Shown here one piece after another: positions 46,998-58,640 of a stretch of DNA of 64,000 nt. The stretch is taken from contig SCFE01000065.1 of assembly GCA_004352715.1 (NCBI GenBank), forward strand, positions 681,854-745,853, in the 5' to 3' direction. A model generated the notes under the pieces. That model did no database searches. It was not told the origin of the DNA and was given only the letters and a program-made list of their open reading frames with translations. Every line of letters begins with the position of its first letter. The stretch's first letter is position 1. The position numbers and the translations under genes were made by a program. The stretch is from Hofstenia miamia (lineage: Eukaryota; Xenacoelomorpha; Acoela).

Positions 46998-47370
46998 TAT
47001 TGATGGACTGTTTTTTAATCACCCTCGTGGTGAGTTGATAGACGTATTCTTACAAATATATATTCCTCGACTTCACTATCTATTCTCATCCTTGTATGAA
47101 AATTTATTTGGCTGCTGTCGCAAAAACCAAGATTTCGAAAGCCAAGTATGCAGCCTAACAGTTAAAATCTAATTTATGAAATCAATTTTTTTTAATTTTA
47201 AAAAAGATTTTTTGTCTTTCAAAATTTATTTTTTAATAAAAATGCTTACATTTAACGAAGGTTTAAGGTTGTTTCATACAAAACAGAGATTCGTAATGAT
47301 AATGATACTACAGAAAAATATACAATATTTTAAAGGGTTTTTGGTTTCTTGCTACCAAAAAATTTAATGG

Positions 47371-47394
47371 ATATATATATATATATATATATAT
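47371..47394. repeat. (AT)n microsatellite
   Basis: About 12 AT units, uninterrupted. Confidence 0.9.
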
Positions 47395-48519
47395 AGAAAT
47401 TGGTATTTTTAAAATTGTGCAGTTCACACTTTGTATTATTTACTTGAAAATCCTGTTTATATGTCCTCTTGCTGTTTAGAATTTTATTTGTAATCTCTCA
47501 TGTTTTCAGATATCTCTAAAACAGTTTTGTGTGTGACATTTTCTAGTAGCATTTTCTGGGCATTTTGATATATTTTTCTTTCAATTATTTTATTTGATTT
47601 TAAGTAATTAATGTTTTCTTTCACATAAAAATGAAATTCTTAGTATTCCCTCGATAACAACACGTTTTCAGCAATTGCAGTCACTCGCAATTTTTTCCAT
47701 GGCTTTGGGCATTCAACTTAATTAATATAGAATATATGGATTTGGAAATATTTAAAAAACTTAAAAATTTAATTTTAAATTTCGCTCAATCCATGACCTC
47801 ATTCATTTTAAGTTTTAATAAATCTTACTTAAATCAATCTTACTATTATTTGTTGAGTGATTTTTTTGTAACGTACTTAAATATTATTAAATCAGTTAAC
47901 ATTTCAGAAATATTTTCAAGTCTCCATTCGACTATCTAAAGTAAGGCCAAAGTTATGTATATCCTGTATATAATCCTTATTTCAGTTGTTTGATTATATA
48001 ATTTAGTTACATTTAATGTAATTTATTATAAATATTTATTATAAAAAAGCCTTCATCTATAATTTGGTTTAATTATTACTAAATTTTTTAATTTTTATGC
48101 GAGTGCTTCAAAACAGATTTGTAAATATACTTGCACTCTCTTTCAAAATTAGATCTTGGAATTTTTTAATTTTTTTACTTGGAAAATTTATGAAAAATTG
48201 AAAATTGAGCAAAACGCTAATTTTTACATAAAGTAAGATGTAACTTGTATTTTGTTGGGTTTGAAATAATTTGGTAATTTAAAAACTTACCGCCTTTAGA
48301 AAATAATTAGAGAAAGTATATTATGAGAATTATTTCCACTTCGCCCGCTAGGACTCCCATACAAGAATCATATTTAATGACAAATCGAATTTTCTGTTCG
48401 TATAGTCTTTGTGTTGTACATTATAAGAACTTCCCCAAAGCTGGGTTAGTTGAAAAGATTTCCAGCATAAGTGTAATTTAATTTATTGTATCGGTTCTCT
48501 TTGATTAAAAGTGGCGGTA

Positions 48520-48678
48520 TTATTTGGTAATAAAAGCAATAGTTAATTTTTTTAAGAAACGAAGGAATTTGCCTTTGAAATATTTCAGCCGTTCTTTTTC
48601 GTTTTGGGTTACGCTGAACACCATCAAAAAGTTTGTTACATCTTTCTTACTATGGCGATCTTTCAAGATATGGCTCAA
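48520..48678 (-). CDS. candidate 3'-terminal exon, GRIP-like C terminus (tentative)
   Basis: On the minus strand a strong TTTATTTCAG acceptor at 48,679-48,680 is followed by 52 open codons to a TAA. The translation is charged and non-random in look (LSHILKDRHSKKDV, then FLMVFSVTQNEKERL, then a Lys/Phe-rich tail). The middle faintly resembles the end of GRIP domains of golgins, where a hydrophobic helix is followed by FS-x-EE/EK. No upstream exon of such a protein was found, so gene identity and reality are uncertain. The entry is based on the splice site and peptide character. Confidence 0.28.
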   Translation of the reverse strand: MSHILKDRHSKKDVTNFLMVFSVTQNEKERLKYFKGKFLRFLKKLTIAFITK

Positions 48679-50367
48679 CTGAAATAAAGTAAACGAATTA
48701 TCTACTATTATTTTAATTACATTTTATCTTCTTAGGCCTAAATGTATGGTACTGAAAAACTAGTAATTGCTTGACACATTTAAAAAACCTGTGTGCCCAT
48801 ATGTTAGTCGTTTAAATCCGACACGTTGCTGCCAAATTCCGACTGTCTGTATATATCATTAGACAATTGAGGTCTAAATCAATGAAATCTCATCAGAGCT
48901 ATTCAGCGCGAACAACGTAGTATCTGGTATGTAAACTGTGTTGATAGCATAAAAAATAGGTTTCCAAAGATGGTCCACTCTAATAATTAAAATATGCGGC
49001 TTTTAAAAGTCCTGGAAACAGCTAAGGAATCACACAGAGTAGTGGCTGTCTAAAGGTATATATGTCTAAGTTTCTAAATGCACGAAAACCATACTATAGA
49101 ATACAACTGCCAACTGTCGCATCATGACTATCGATAATTTTGGATTTTGAAAGTCAATCAAATATTCCTCAACGTTTTCAAAATTCCCAAAATTATGCTT
49201 TTTTAGTAATGAAAGGTCAGTACAACAATAGTTTAAGAGATAATCAACTTAATTTCAAATTAGATTTTCTAACCACTGGGAGAATATATTCAAATAATTC
49301 CCTGATTTGCCTGAAGATCGGCTATTTATTTTGAACGATTTATAAATCCAGATCTGATCCGGTGATAAACACATTCTCGGAATTAGCCGACTTTACCTTA
49401 CACTTGCATTGATGTAATATTTTTACTTATACATAAATTAGCTAAAGAATTGAATTGAATTGCATTGAATGTGTGCCTGGCACTCACAGGTCGGTCATTC
49501 GAACCTAAGTGAGGTATTATTTCATTTGATAGAGAAATGGTGTCAATTTGTGGCACTATAAGATGATACAATTTATATTCTCAAGTTACTGGTTGTAATG
49601 GATTGTGGCACTTGACCTCGGTGGCGTACGCAAGCAGGAATACGATGGAATCCCCCCCTCCCCCCTGTCAGGTTTTCAAAGTTGATCTTGATAAGTTAGG
49701 TCAAAAAATGTTTGATAAAATGTCTTTTTTAGGGTCTATTTTTCAATATTTTCAAAAGTTTTTGGTCCTGATTGAGATGTTCTCTGTCAGAAAATCATTG
49801 GCACGAACATGCTTGACCTATCAAAGATTTGAATGCTTTCATTCCTAATTGTACATGTATTTGCTTTGAAATGTTAGTTCATTTGAATTCCATTTAACAA
49901 GATGTTACGTCAATTGCGTTGAATTTTTTAAAACCGTCCATTGCGTAAAGGCATTGAGGCTTTTGTACACTTCACTTAAACTTTGAAGTTAAATTGCCCA
50001 TTTAGAACTTGATTTGAAACTTATCGCCAAACAAAGCTCTTACTTACAATTTAGTTTTGTTTATAGTGACGGATGCATGTAGATTTTTAAAAATACTTTG
50101 ATTTAGTTGTTAGATTTGCTCTTTGTTTAATAAATTTGTTAATTGATAATTATTTCAAGCGATTAATAAAGATTTATGAGAATTAATTCGACTAATGATA
50201 TTTTTAATGTTAAAATGGTTTTGATAAAAATATTCCATTTCCACACCAATTTTGACAAAAAACCAAATATTTTGAACCCTAATGCGATCCACAAACAATT
50301 GACCTCCGACCGAAACCATTTGTCAATACTGGAAACGTTATATATATATATATATATATTTATATAT

Positions 50368-51367
50368 NNNNNNNNNNNNNNNNNNNNNNNNNNNNNNNNN
50401 NNNNNNNNNNNNNNNNNNNNNNNNNNNNNNNNNNNNNNNNNNNNNNNNNNNNNNNNNNNNNNNNNNNNNNNNNNNNNNNNNNNNNNNNNNNNNNNNNNNN
50501 NNNNNNNNNNNNNNNNNNNNNNNNNNNNNNNNNNNNNNNNNNNNNNNNNNNNNNNNNNNNNNNNNNNNNNNNNNNNNNNNNNNNNNNNNNNNNNNNNNNN
50601 NNNNNNNNNNNNNNNNNNNNNNNNNNNNNNNNNNNNNNNNNNNNNNNNNNNNNNNNNNNNNNNNNNNNNNNNNNNNNNNNNNNNNNNNNNNNNNNNNNNN
50701 NNNNNNNNNNNNNNNNNNNNNNNNNNNNNNNNNNNNNNNNNNNNNNNNNNNNNNNNNNNNNNNNNNNNNNNNNNNNNNNNNNNNNNNNNNNNNNNNNNNN
50801 NNNNNNNNNNNNNNNNNNNNNNNNNNNNNNNNNNNNNNNNNNNNNNNNNNNNNNNNNNNNNNNNNNNNNNNNNNNNNNNNNNNNNNNNNNNNNNNNNNNN
50901 NNNNNNNNNNNNNNNNNNNNNNNNNNNNNNNNNNNNNNNNNNNNNNNNNNNNNNNNNNNNNNNNNNNNNNNNNNNNNNNNNNNNNNNNNNNNNNNNNNNN
51001 NNNNNNNNNNNNNNNNNNNNNNNNNNNNNNNNNNNNNNNNNNNNNNNNNNNNNNNNNNNNNNNNNNNNNNNNNNNNNNNNNNNNNNNNNNNNNNNNNNNN
51101 NNNNNNNNNNNNNNNNNNNNNNNNNNNNNNNNNNNNNNNNNNNNNNNNNNNNNNNNNNNNNNNNNNNNNNNNNNNNNNNNNNNNNNNNNNNNNNNNNNNN
51201 NNNNNNNNNNNNNNNNNNNNNNNNNNNNNNNNNNNNNNNNNNNNNNNNNNNNNNNNNNNNNNNNNNNNNNNNNNNNNNNNNNNNNNNNNNNNNNNNNNNN
51301 NNNNNNNNNNNNNNNNNNNNNNNNNNNNNNNNNNNNNNNNNNNNNNNNNNNNNNNNNNNNNNNNNNN
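50368..51367. other. assembly gap, 1,000 N
   Basis: Begins directly in an (AT)n tract (50,339-50,367). Size is a filler. Several long frames crossing it are artefacts. Confidence 0.99.
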
Positions 51368-51484
51368 CAGTTTGCATACAAAACTTGGATTTATTGATAA
51401 AAATATACGGATGTTATTCACCACTCCATTTAATACAGATCTACAACGTTAAGTAATATCAATTAATGGCCATGCTACTCTACC

Positions 51485-51502
51485 ATATATATATATATAT
51501 AT
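51485..51502. repeat. (AT)n microsatellite
   Basis: Nine AT units. Confidence 0.85.
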
Positions 51503-52634
51503 CGCGGTCAGTACAACAAAAATTAATAAACCAAAGCAAGCATAATTCGCAAAAAAATCACAGGTAACATAATACAAAACTCGCCCTCAGTAACAAAATA
51601 CCAAGCGCGAGATATATTTTCAAAGTAAAAAAAACATCAAAAAATGCGAGTTTAAATATTTTGTGTGTATGAGAATAAATGAATAAAATGTAAATGGAAG
51701 AAATGCAACATTATGAAATCAATAGCAACAAAAAGCAATAATTATAGATTTTTGCCAGCGTTTACAAATCGGGAAGAGTGTCTTTGTGGGACAGCCGGAA
51801 AGTTTTGAAATCGGCTAGATCTTAATGACCTGTTTCTGTATCTTTACAAAAGCTATTTCTGTTTATAACATTTATGATTTCATATAGAAAAAGGATCTAT
51901 GGGTCGATGGAACCTAGAAGGGGGGAGCACGTGCCACCCATGCCCCCTCCGTAGTTCCGTCAGTAATCATAACTACATAATTTAATTGTTCTAAAAAATG
52001 TTCCAGCAATTGTCACCAGCAGCAATTAAATTTGTATGCCTTATAGCTCGTAGTTATTGTTTGAAGCTACAAACACAAAATTTCATTGCAATTGTATGGC
52101 TATAAACAAAACCATCGCTGACCTTGAAATTAAGATGCTTTGGGCGATGCTTACAGTGAATTTTAATAACTAAGCAAACCGGATTAATTAGTCAATTCGT
52201 TTCAAATACCTATTCATTTGCTTTATTAAACAAATGAGTCTTTATGCGGACAATGCAGGTATTCTTCTTTTTATTTCGGTTTCTACCGCAATTCTTTTGA
52301 AATGTAAAACTTAATGTTATGAACAGAAAGTTTATTGCAAAATTCAATCATATTGTTCTCTTGTACTTCTTTGTGTATTCAATGGACATCTGTAGTAGTT
52401 GGAAATTATGTTAATTAATATAATTCTAATGATACTGCAATATTTATGACTCCCACAATTTCTTTTTCTTCACCTGAATGCAAATCGAGGCAGGTTGGAG
52501 GACGAATTGCAAAAATAAAATTCTGAATTAAGATCGCTCTTTCATCAAAATCCTATGATTTCTCTATCGACTTCCAGTGCTTCCTCAGATACGTCAGCCC
52601 CTTATATGAGTAGTGCGCCGTTCTCGGACCTGAG

Positions 52635-53220
52635 CAGACTTGTCAACGAGCCGAGTTCGAGCAGAGTATTGGATATACAACGAGCCCAAAACGAGCCTTT
52701 TTTAGGCAAACCAAATTTATAGTACTGCTTGTTAATTTGATTATGCAGATTTTTCTTATTTTTTCATTCAATATACCTTTCTGATAATCTTATTATAAAT
52801 GTTTATAAAATTATAGGAAGAACTATGTAAAAAATTTCCGATAACGCAATATTTTTTCTGTCACAAACCGAGTGGAGCCAAGCTTAAAAACATCGGCTCA
52901 TTGACAAGTCTGCACCAAGTAGTCGGCAAAAATAGCTTCTAACGAGCTGAGCCGAGCTTGAGCAGAATCCTTGATATACAACGAGCCCAAAACGAGCCTT
53001 TTTTAGGCAAACCAAATTTATAGTACTGCTTGTTAATTTGATTATGCAGATTTTTCTTATTTTTTTATTCAAAATTCCTTACTTTTAATCTTATTTTAGA
53101 AATGTTTATTAAATAATAGGAAGAGCAATTGAAAACTTTCTGAGAGCACAGTATTTTCAATAAAAATATCGAGCTGAAACGAGCCTCATTTAAAGATTTT
53201 ATGTGGCGAGCCGAGCCGAG
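52635..53220 (+). mobile_element. hAT family H1, tandem composite inside one target duplication
   Basis: Two partial H1 copies in the same orientation: 52,635-52,912 has both termini but a shortened interior, and about 52,930-53,220 has lost its terminal 70 bp. The outer flanks match as an 8 bp duplication (GACCTGAG at 52,627-52,634, GTCCTGAG at 53,221-53,228). The two copies share variants absent from other H1 copies (for example CCTTTTTTAGGCAAACC), so the second arose by local duplication rather than by a separate insertion. Confidence 0.7.
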
Positions 53221-53228
53221 GTCCTGAG

Positions 53229-55432
53229 TATACATTTAATCATAGACTACTGTGACTTAGTTTATAAAGTACCCATATCCTGCGGATGGTTTTCCCCACG
53301 TTTGTTTTTATTTTTGACAAATTTTTATATTTTATATTTTTAATATATATATGTCTGACATGTTGGATATGGAATCAAACAAAACACATAGAAAAAGTAG
53401 ATATATCGGGTCTGATAATTGTAAAGAATTTTGAGTTCAAGTTTAAGGAATTGTATCCTTTGGGTGGTAGGAGATTCAGAAAACCTAATATGCTGCTAGC
53501 CACAGATTCACATTATAATTCAATAGAATTGAAATTTAAAAACCCATGTCTAGGAATGAAAGTTTTCGATTAAGTCGAAACATTTTTAAAGCCAGAATGT
53601 GGAAATTCTTGAATAGATGACTTTTTCCATCGAATTTGCGGGAAATTTGACATTCTACAACCTTAGTTGTTTTTCTTTTGATGTATGTAACATATTTCGC
53701 CATTTTATTGTGCTTTGACTTCTTCGTCCTTTCATACCTTCCATTTCATCTCATTTCTATTAAATTGTTATTTTTATCATGTCAAAATTTGATTCTTTTG
53801 TTTCATTGAAAGTGCGCACTGATATGTCCATTAACATTTTTCGACTCCATTATTGTTTGCAGAATCTATCTCACATTTTTTATTAAATCCATTTTAGTAA
53901 TCATTTTCTCCACATTTGGTTATAAGTCTAGCATTAGTTTACTTTGCAGTTTGTAATATGCAATATAAGTAATATGCAAGGAACATATTTACAAAATATT
54001 TATAATTTTTATTAATAATTATAAATTTATAATATTATTTATAATTTCAATGCAGTACCCCATGATCATGGAACATCAGCATAAATACTTTTAACACATT
54101 GATTAACCTTTTTAACGTCAAATATTTGTAAGGTAATATTAGAAACCCCGAGCCTGCTAGTTTCCGCTATTGTTGCCTTTACATGTACCTTTATTATAGC
54201 TAATAGATATTTTGCGAAACTTTTAATATTTCAACTAAAACTCGTCGAAAATTTTTGTCCTTGCCCATATTGTTTGTAAGTTAAGTGCTGTGAAGCATAT
54301 GTTCTCAAAAGGACATTTAACATGGAATGCACATTTGCACGATTGATGGATTTCTGGTGTAAATTTGACGACGTGGTATTTCAGAAATAAATGCAGGGTT
54401 TGCAAGTATTGTGATGAACATTTAAATTGGGAAAGTGTTTAAATCTCTTTGAATGAAGAACAAAGAATTTTAATTTATTATAAAGCTGTGAAGGAAACGC
54501 TTTTAATAATTTAGTAAATAATTTTAAAAATATGTTAAGTCGTTTAATTTAAAAATTGGTTAAGTTTAATGTGAAATTAATGTCTGCAAATTCATTTTAG
54601 ACTCCATTTTTTTCATCAACATTTTCTTTCATTTTTAATGTGCTTAAATTGTTTTTAGCCATTACAATAATTTAGTATTGTAGCGTTGGCCAATAAATTT
54701 TTTACTTTGATTCAATTTCAGTTTACTACTCTATTTTATTTGATTGATCCTAGAAAATTTTTAACGCTCATGGCTCCAAAAATATTTACGCTATGCTCAG
54801 TCTGAAAACACCGCGAGCTCTGACTTTGCTCACGGTGCGCATCAATGGGTTTCGGAAATCTTTGCACCTATCAAGAAACGGACAATTTTTTTGTTGATTC
54901 CATGGCCTCAAAACCTTATGATTTCATGAATTTTAGGTATGGAGAGAACTTAAATATTTTTCAAAAATGATAAATTTTCAAAGAAAAATAGTTCATATTT
55001 TCAACTGCTTCCTCCACAGCAATACGCTTTCATAGAAATTTTCAACATTGCATTGAAAAACATGTTCTCGAATAGACCTACCCATGTCACAAGATTTTCA
55101 AGTTTGCTAATAGGCTTGGAGAAAATTTCTTGTAAATGTGCAAAAGGGCTTGTCTTCTTAAATGGACATCAGACGGTTTAAGGCTTAATAAACTCGAATA
55201 TTATATATATACGACTTTGTTGTAACACATTATAATTGTAACTCTTTACTGAAATATATTTCAATATCTTAGAAACGGCTTACGGCATAAATCAATATAT
55301 AGTACCAATATCTTAGCGAATCCGTGGCAATGTGATATTTTGTCAAAACTAGAGATGAAATTTTCATTTCTCTGCATATAGCCGTCGTGTTTATCATTAT
55401 TCAAATTCTTTAGCTATTATACATACATATAC

Positions 55433-55478
<46 letters not shown>

Positions 55479-55549
55479 TACTATATATTTAGTAAATCTA
55501 TTTATTTTTACCGGAATTGTGTGCATAAAATTATAATTACAATATTTAC
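53229..55549. other. gene-free AT-rich stretch
   Basis: A 95-codon plus-strand frame at 53,286-53,573 begins with a Phe/Leu-rich segment but shows no homology that I recognise. Codon and base composition look like the surroundings. A long CATATA/(AT)n microsatellite lies at about 55,417-55,473. Confidence 0.4.
55417..55473. repeat. compound (ATAC)/(AT)n microsatellite
   Basis: An ACATATAC run passing into about 17 AT units. Confidence 0.9.
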
Positions 55550-55669
55550 CTGTGCTACGGAGTAACCCCAGATTATTTAGTAAGCCCAGTGGGAATGATA
55601 CACTGCAGAGTATCTCATCCACCTGTTCTCCGGCATCCCATGCCACTGATGTTGCCTCATCTGTCAACG
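55550..55669. other. exon-like segment, strand uncertain
   Basis: Open on both strands with splice sites. Minus: 55,660-55,550, 111 nt, acceptor TTGACAG, good donor CACAG/GTAAAT, phases 1 and 1, encoding a peptide around WDAGEQVDEILCSV. Plus: about 55,563-55,669, ending AACG/GTAACT in phase 1, encoding a Ser-rich peptide around KPSGNDTLQSISSTC. In the plus reading its phase joins the Furry-like exon at 60,264 to make an in-frame Asp codon. I cannot decide which strand is coding, or whether either is. Confidence 0.35.
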
Positions 55670-56271
55670 GTAACTATTTCATTTGTCATTTGCTTTGGAT
55701 TTCGTAAAAACTAAATAATATCTTTTAAAAAGCTTTGTAAATTCGAATCGCTCTTTTAATTATATCTCCTTCTCCTTTCTTGAAAAAATCAAAGTTTTGA
55801 GTTTAGAATTTGAAACTGTTCTAATTCTCTTAAATATTCCGAATTTCCAGCATGCAGAAACAAACTAATATAGAATGTGATCCATAGGGAATGATGTTTT
55901 TAAACGGTTTATTATTTAAAAACTACAAACAAATACTCATTCTCTTGAACATGGAACTCCAATGTATAAGAACGCCACACGAGGTCTGCCGCTGGTGGTT
56001 GACAGTGACTCTATATTTAAATACTAGTAAAAAATTCCGAGCAACTAGAGTTGATCAACTTAATGCCCATCAACTTTACATATAGTGATTGAAGATTCAA
56101 GGCGACATTTACCATATTAAGAGAAATTTAAGTAACAAATAAAGGTTTTGCTTCATAATGACTGTGTGCAATCAATATTATGAAAGAGATAGGTCATGCA
56201 TGCCGATAAAACCCTAATGCTTTTATTTCTTCTTGGATTTTATTTTTGATCACATTTAATTCCGTTTGTAG

Positions 56272-56402
56272 GAAATGATGATAGACACAAAATTCGCATG
56301 TCCCCTGGATTAAAGTATCTTGATCTTGGAGGCCAAGGGTGCGAATACGCTGTTCCAATCACTTTGTTCTCACAGAAATGTTTCACAAAACATTTCAGAT
56401 AC
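56272..56402 (+). other. exon-like segment, plus strand
   Basis: After a TTTGTAG acceptor there is an open frame of 43 codons with a well-ordered peptide (KYLDLGGQGCEYAVP in the middle) and a possible TAC/GTAGCG donor. Its start phase (1) matches the plus-strand ends of nearby exon-like segments. The frame stays open past the donor into the 108 bp tandem repeat. Product not recognised. Confidence 0.25.
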
Positions 56403-56416
56403 GTAGCGCATAATGC

Positions 56417-56652
56417 AATGACTATCTCTATTTTGTGTCGTAGGTGTACCATCACACGGTCTTTTAGCATTGCAGCATGATTTTATTGAGTTGCAACTCT
56501 ATTGTGGAGGAAGGACTGTAATGTAATGACTATCTCTATTTTGTGTCGTAGGTGTACCATCACAAGGTCTTTTAGCATTGCAGCATGATTTTATTGAGTT
56601 GCAACTCTATCGTGGAGGAAGGACTGTAATGTAATGACTATCTCTATTTTGT
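56417..56652 (+). repeat. 108 bp tandem repeat, 2.2 copies
   Basis: Unit boundaries at 56,417, 56,525 and 56,633, exactly 108 bp apart, with only two substitutions between the two full units. Each unit contains a pyrimidine-rich tract ending TCGTAG and then 25 or so open codons (LLALQHDFIELQLY) before a stop, so it resembles a duplicated intron end plus exon. The length is a multiple of three. Confidence 0.85.
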
Positions 56653-56731
56653 CCAAACTCCCAACTTCGGTGAGGGACGGGATTTAGTTAAGATGTCATA
56701 TTCAGGTGCGATTTTAGGGTAGCAATCTAAA

Positions 56732-56947
56732 CATTATATGAAATTGCCGGCTTTTATGTTTATTGAAATAATTAAAATGATTTTTTACTGTTTTTCATAC
56801 GATAGAAATCTTTTTTCAAAAATTTTCAGCTCTCCCATCAATAAAGGACGTCTTGAAAAAGACTAGTTTTCATGTGCGTAAACATAAAAAGTTTTTGTGA
56901 AGAACCTCGTAAATCATTGAAGTTCTTGCAAAATATTAGATTTTTTA
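56732..56947 (+). repeat. interspersed repeat family R1
   Basis: Starts ACATTATATGAAATTGC and follows the R1 block order to TTGCAAAATATTAGATTTT. Confidence 0.65.
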
Positions 56948-57453
56948 TAACTTGGAAATATATTTGTTTTATATTTTTACGGAAAAAAATTTTCTAAGGT
57001 ATTATCCGCACAATTGACGCATTTGGGACGGTTAACAATGACATCTGACAAAGATAAGCATCGGGTACCGACTTTATTTAACTCGACGTCGTATATCGGG
57101 TTGTGTACGGCTACAATAATTTGAATTTGTGTCGCGTCGGGTACGCTCAGGGACAGATTACGTTGGATAATTGTTGGGTATAACAAACTGCAATATTTAC
57201 TGTTTGTTTATTTCAATTAATGTTAATTTTTAAATTGAGTATTGAGTTTTCTTCGAGTGCTCAGAGATCGGGTAAGTAAATCGCTTGTTGGGTCGGATAA
57301 GGGAATCAATAGTTGGTTCGGGTGTGTGTCGGGTCGAGTACAGTGCTTTTATTGAATACCCATCGCCGTAATCTAATAAAAAAATTCGCCTCGCCAGACC
57401 ACAACCCATTACTTGTTTTTTCCCAATTGACGAACTCCAATTGATGTGTTTTT

Positions 57454-57561
57454 TCAGTAGGAAGTAACTCTTGTCTCCGGGATATCTTGAGAAAGTGCGA
57501 CTCCAGTCACACTGATTCTAGGAACAACCGTTTGTTGAAAAACTACTGAACTGCTAGCATC
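57454..57561 (-). other. exon-like segment, possible C-terminal exon
   Basis: Minus strand: a CCGTTCAG acceptor at 57,562-57,563 followed by 35 codons to a TGA, giving a Ser/Val-rich peptide (SVTGVALSQDIPETRV). Plus strand: a strong TTTTTTCAG acceptor at 57,456-57,457 opens a 30-codon frame (phase 1) to a TGA at 57,547. Both are plausible and neither is recognised. Confidence 0.2.
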
Positions 57562-57838
57562 CTGAACGGATTGATGTATATCAGCCAGAGAGTTTATCAC
57601 GTTTAATATCAGTTTGTGTATACAGATCGTTAGGTATGTTATGCTTTTTGAAACCACATAAAATTGCATAACCGGTCCCGATTTATGTGAAATAATTTAA
57701 GTTTTGTTTCATTGTCAAATCTTTAAAGCAGTGCTTCCGGAATGAAGCCGAAGCCCGAAGCTAAAGCCGAGGAGCACAGCATTTTCCTCGGAGCCGGAGG
57801 CAAGTTTGGAGCAGCATTGAAATGCAGAGGGCGCACGA

Positions 57839-58139
57839 GCATTATATGAAATTGCGGACTTTTTATGTGATTATTGCGATGAAAATATATTTTAGTGTTT
57901 TTCATACGATAGAAGCCAATGTTTTCCAAAAATTTCAGTTATCCCATCAATAAATTACGTCTTTCAGGTGTATAAATATAAACCTTAAATTTTTGTGAAG
58001 AACCTCATAAATCATTGAAATTTTTTGCAAAATATGATTGGATTTTGTATAAATTGCAAATATATAATCGTTTTAAAATATTTTTATAAAAATTAATTGA
58101 ACCGTCTCCGTTCAAGGAACGCCTGCCCTTATATATTAG
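57839..58139 (+). repeat. interspersed repeat family R1, copy next to a second one
   Basis: Begins GCATTATATGAAATTGCGGAC and ends with CCGTTCAAGGAACGCCTGCC and CTTATATATTA. About 90 percent identical to 58,391-58,640. A GCCGAAGCC-rich patch (57,740-57,800) precedes it. Confidence 0.75.
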
Positions 58140-58390
58140 CATAATAACAAAAGCGTCGCGAACAATGCATCCGAATATTTGAGATTCATGCATCAAAAAA
58201 CATTTTTTTTCAAGAATATTTTCGCAGAAAACTTACAGAGCAGACCTATAATCCCTGCTAACAATATGAAGGATGTAGTTTCAATTGAAGATTTGTGTAC
58301 GCATTAAGCTTTCGTACTTCGTGTCTACTATTTGTGTAAAATCCAACACGCGGTTTTAGTGGAGAGCGCCCCCTTTCAGAAACGGTCTCA

Positions 58391-58640
58391 GCATTATATG
58401 AAATTGCGGACTTTTTATGCGATTATTGCGATGAAAATATATTTTAGTGTTTTTCATACGATAGAAGCCAATGTTTTCCAAAAATGTCAATTTTCCTATC
58501 AATAAATTACTTCTTGCATGTGTATAAAAATAAACCTTAAAATTTTTGTGCAGAACCTCATAAATCATTGTTTTAAAAATTTTTTATGAAAAGTAATTGA
58601 ACCGTTTCCGTTCAAGGAACGCCTGCCCTTATATATTATC
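58391..58640 (+). repeat. interspersed repeat family R1
   Basis: Direct repeat of 57,839-58,139 with an internal deletion of about 40 bp. The two are separated by about 250 bp of unrelated sequence. Confidence 0.75.

Larger units (their letters stand above)
48679..52626. other. gene-free stretch with gap
   Basis: No supportable exon. GC-rich fragments with CACGTGCC-type motifs near 49,640 and 51,920 resemble ends of hAT-like repeats but have no visible partner end. AT tracts flank the gap at 50,368-51,367. Confidence 0.4.
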
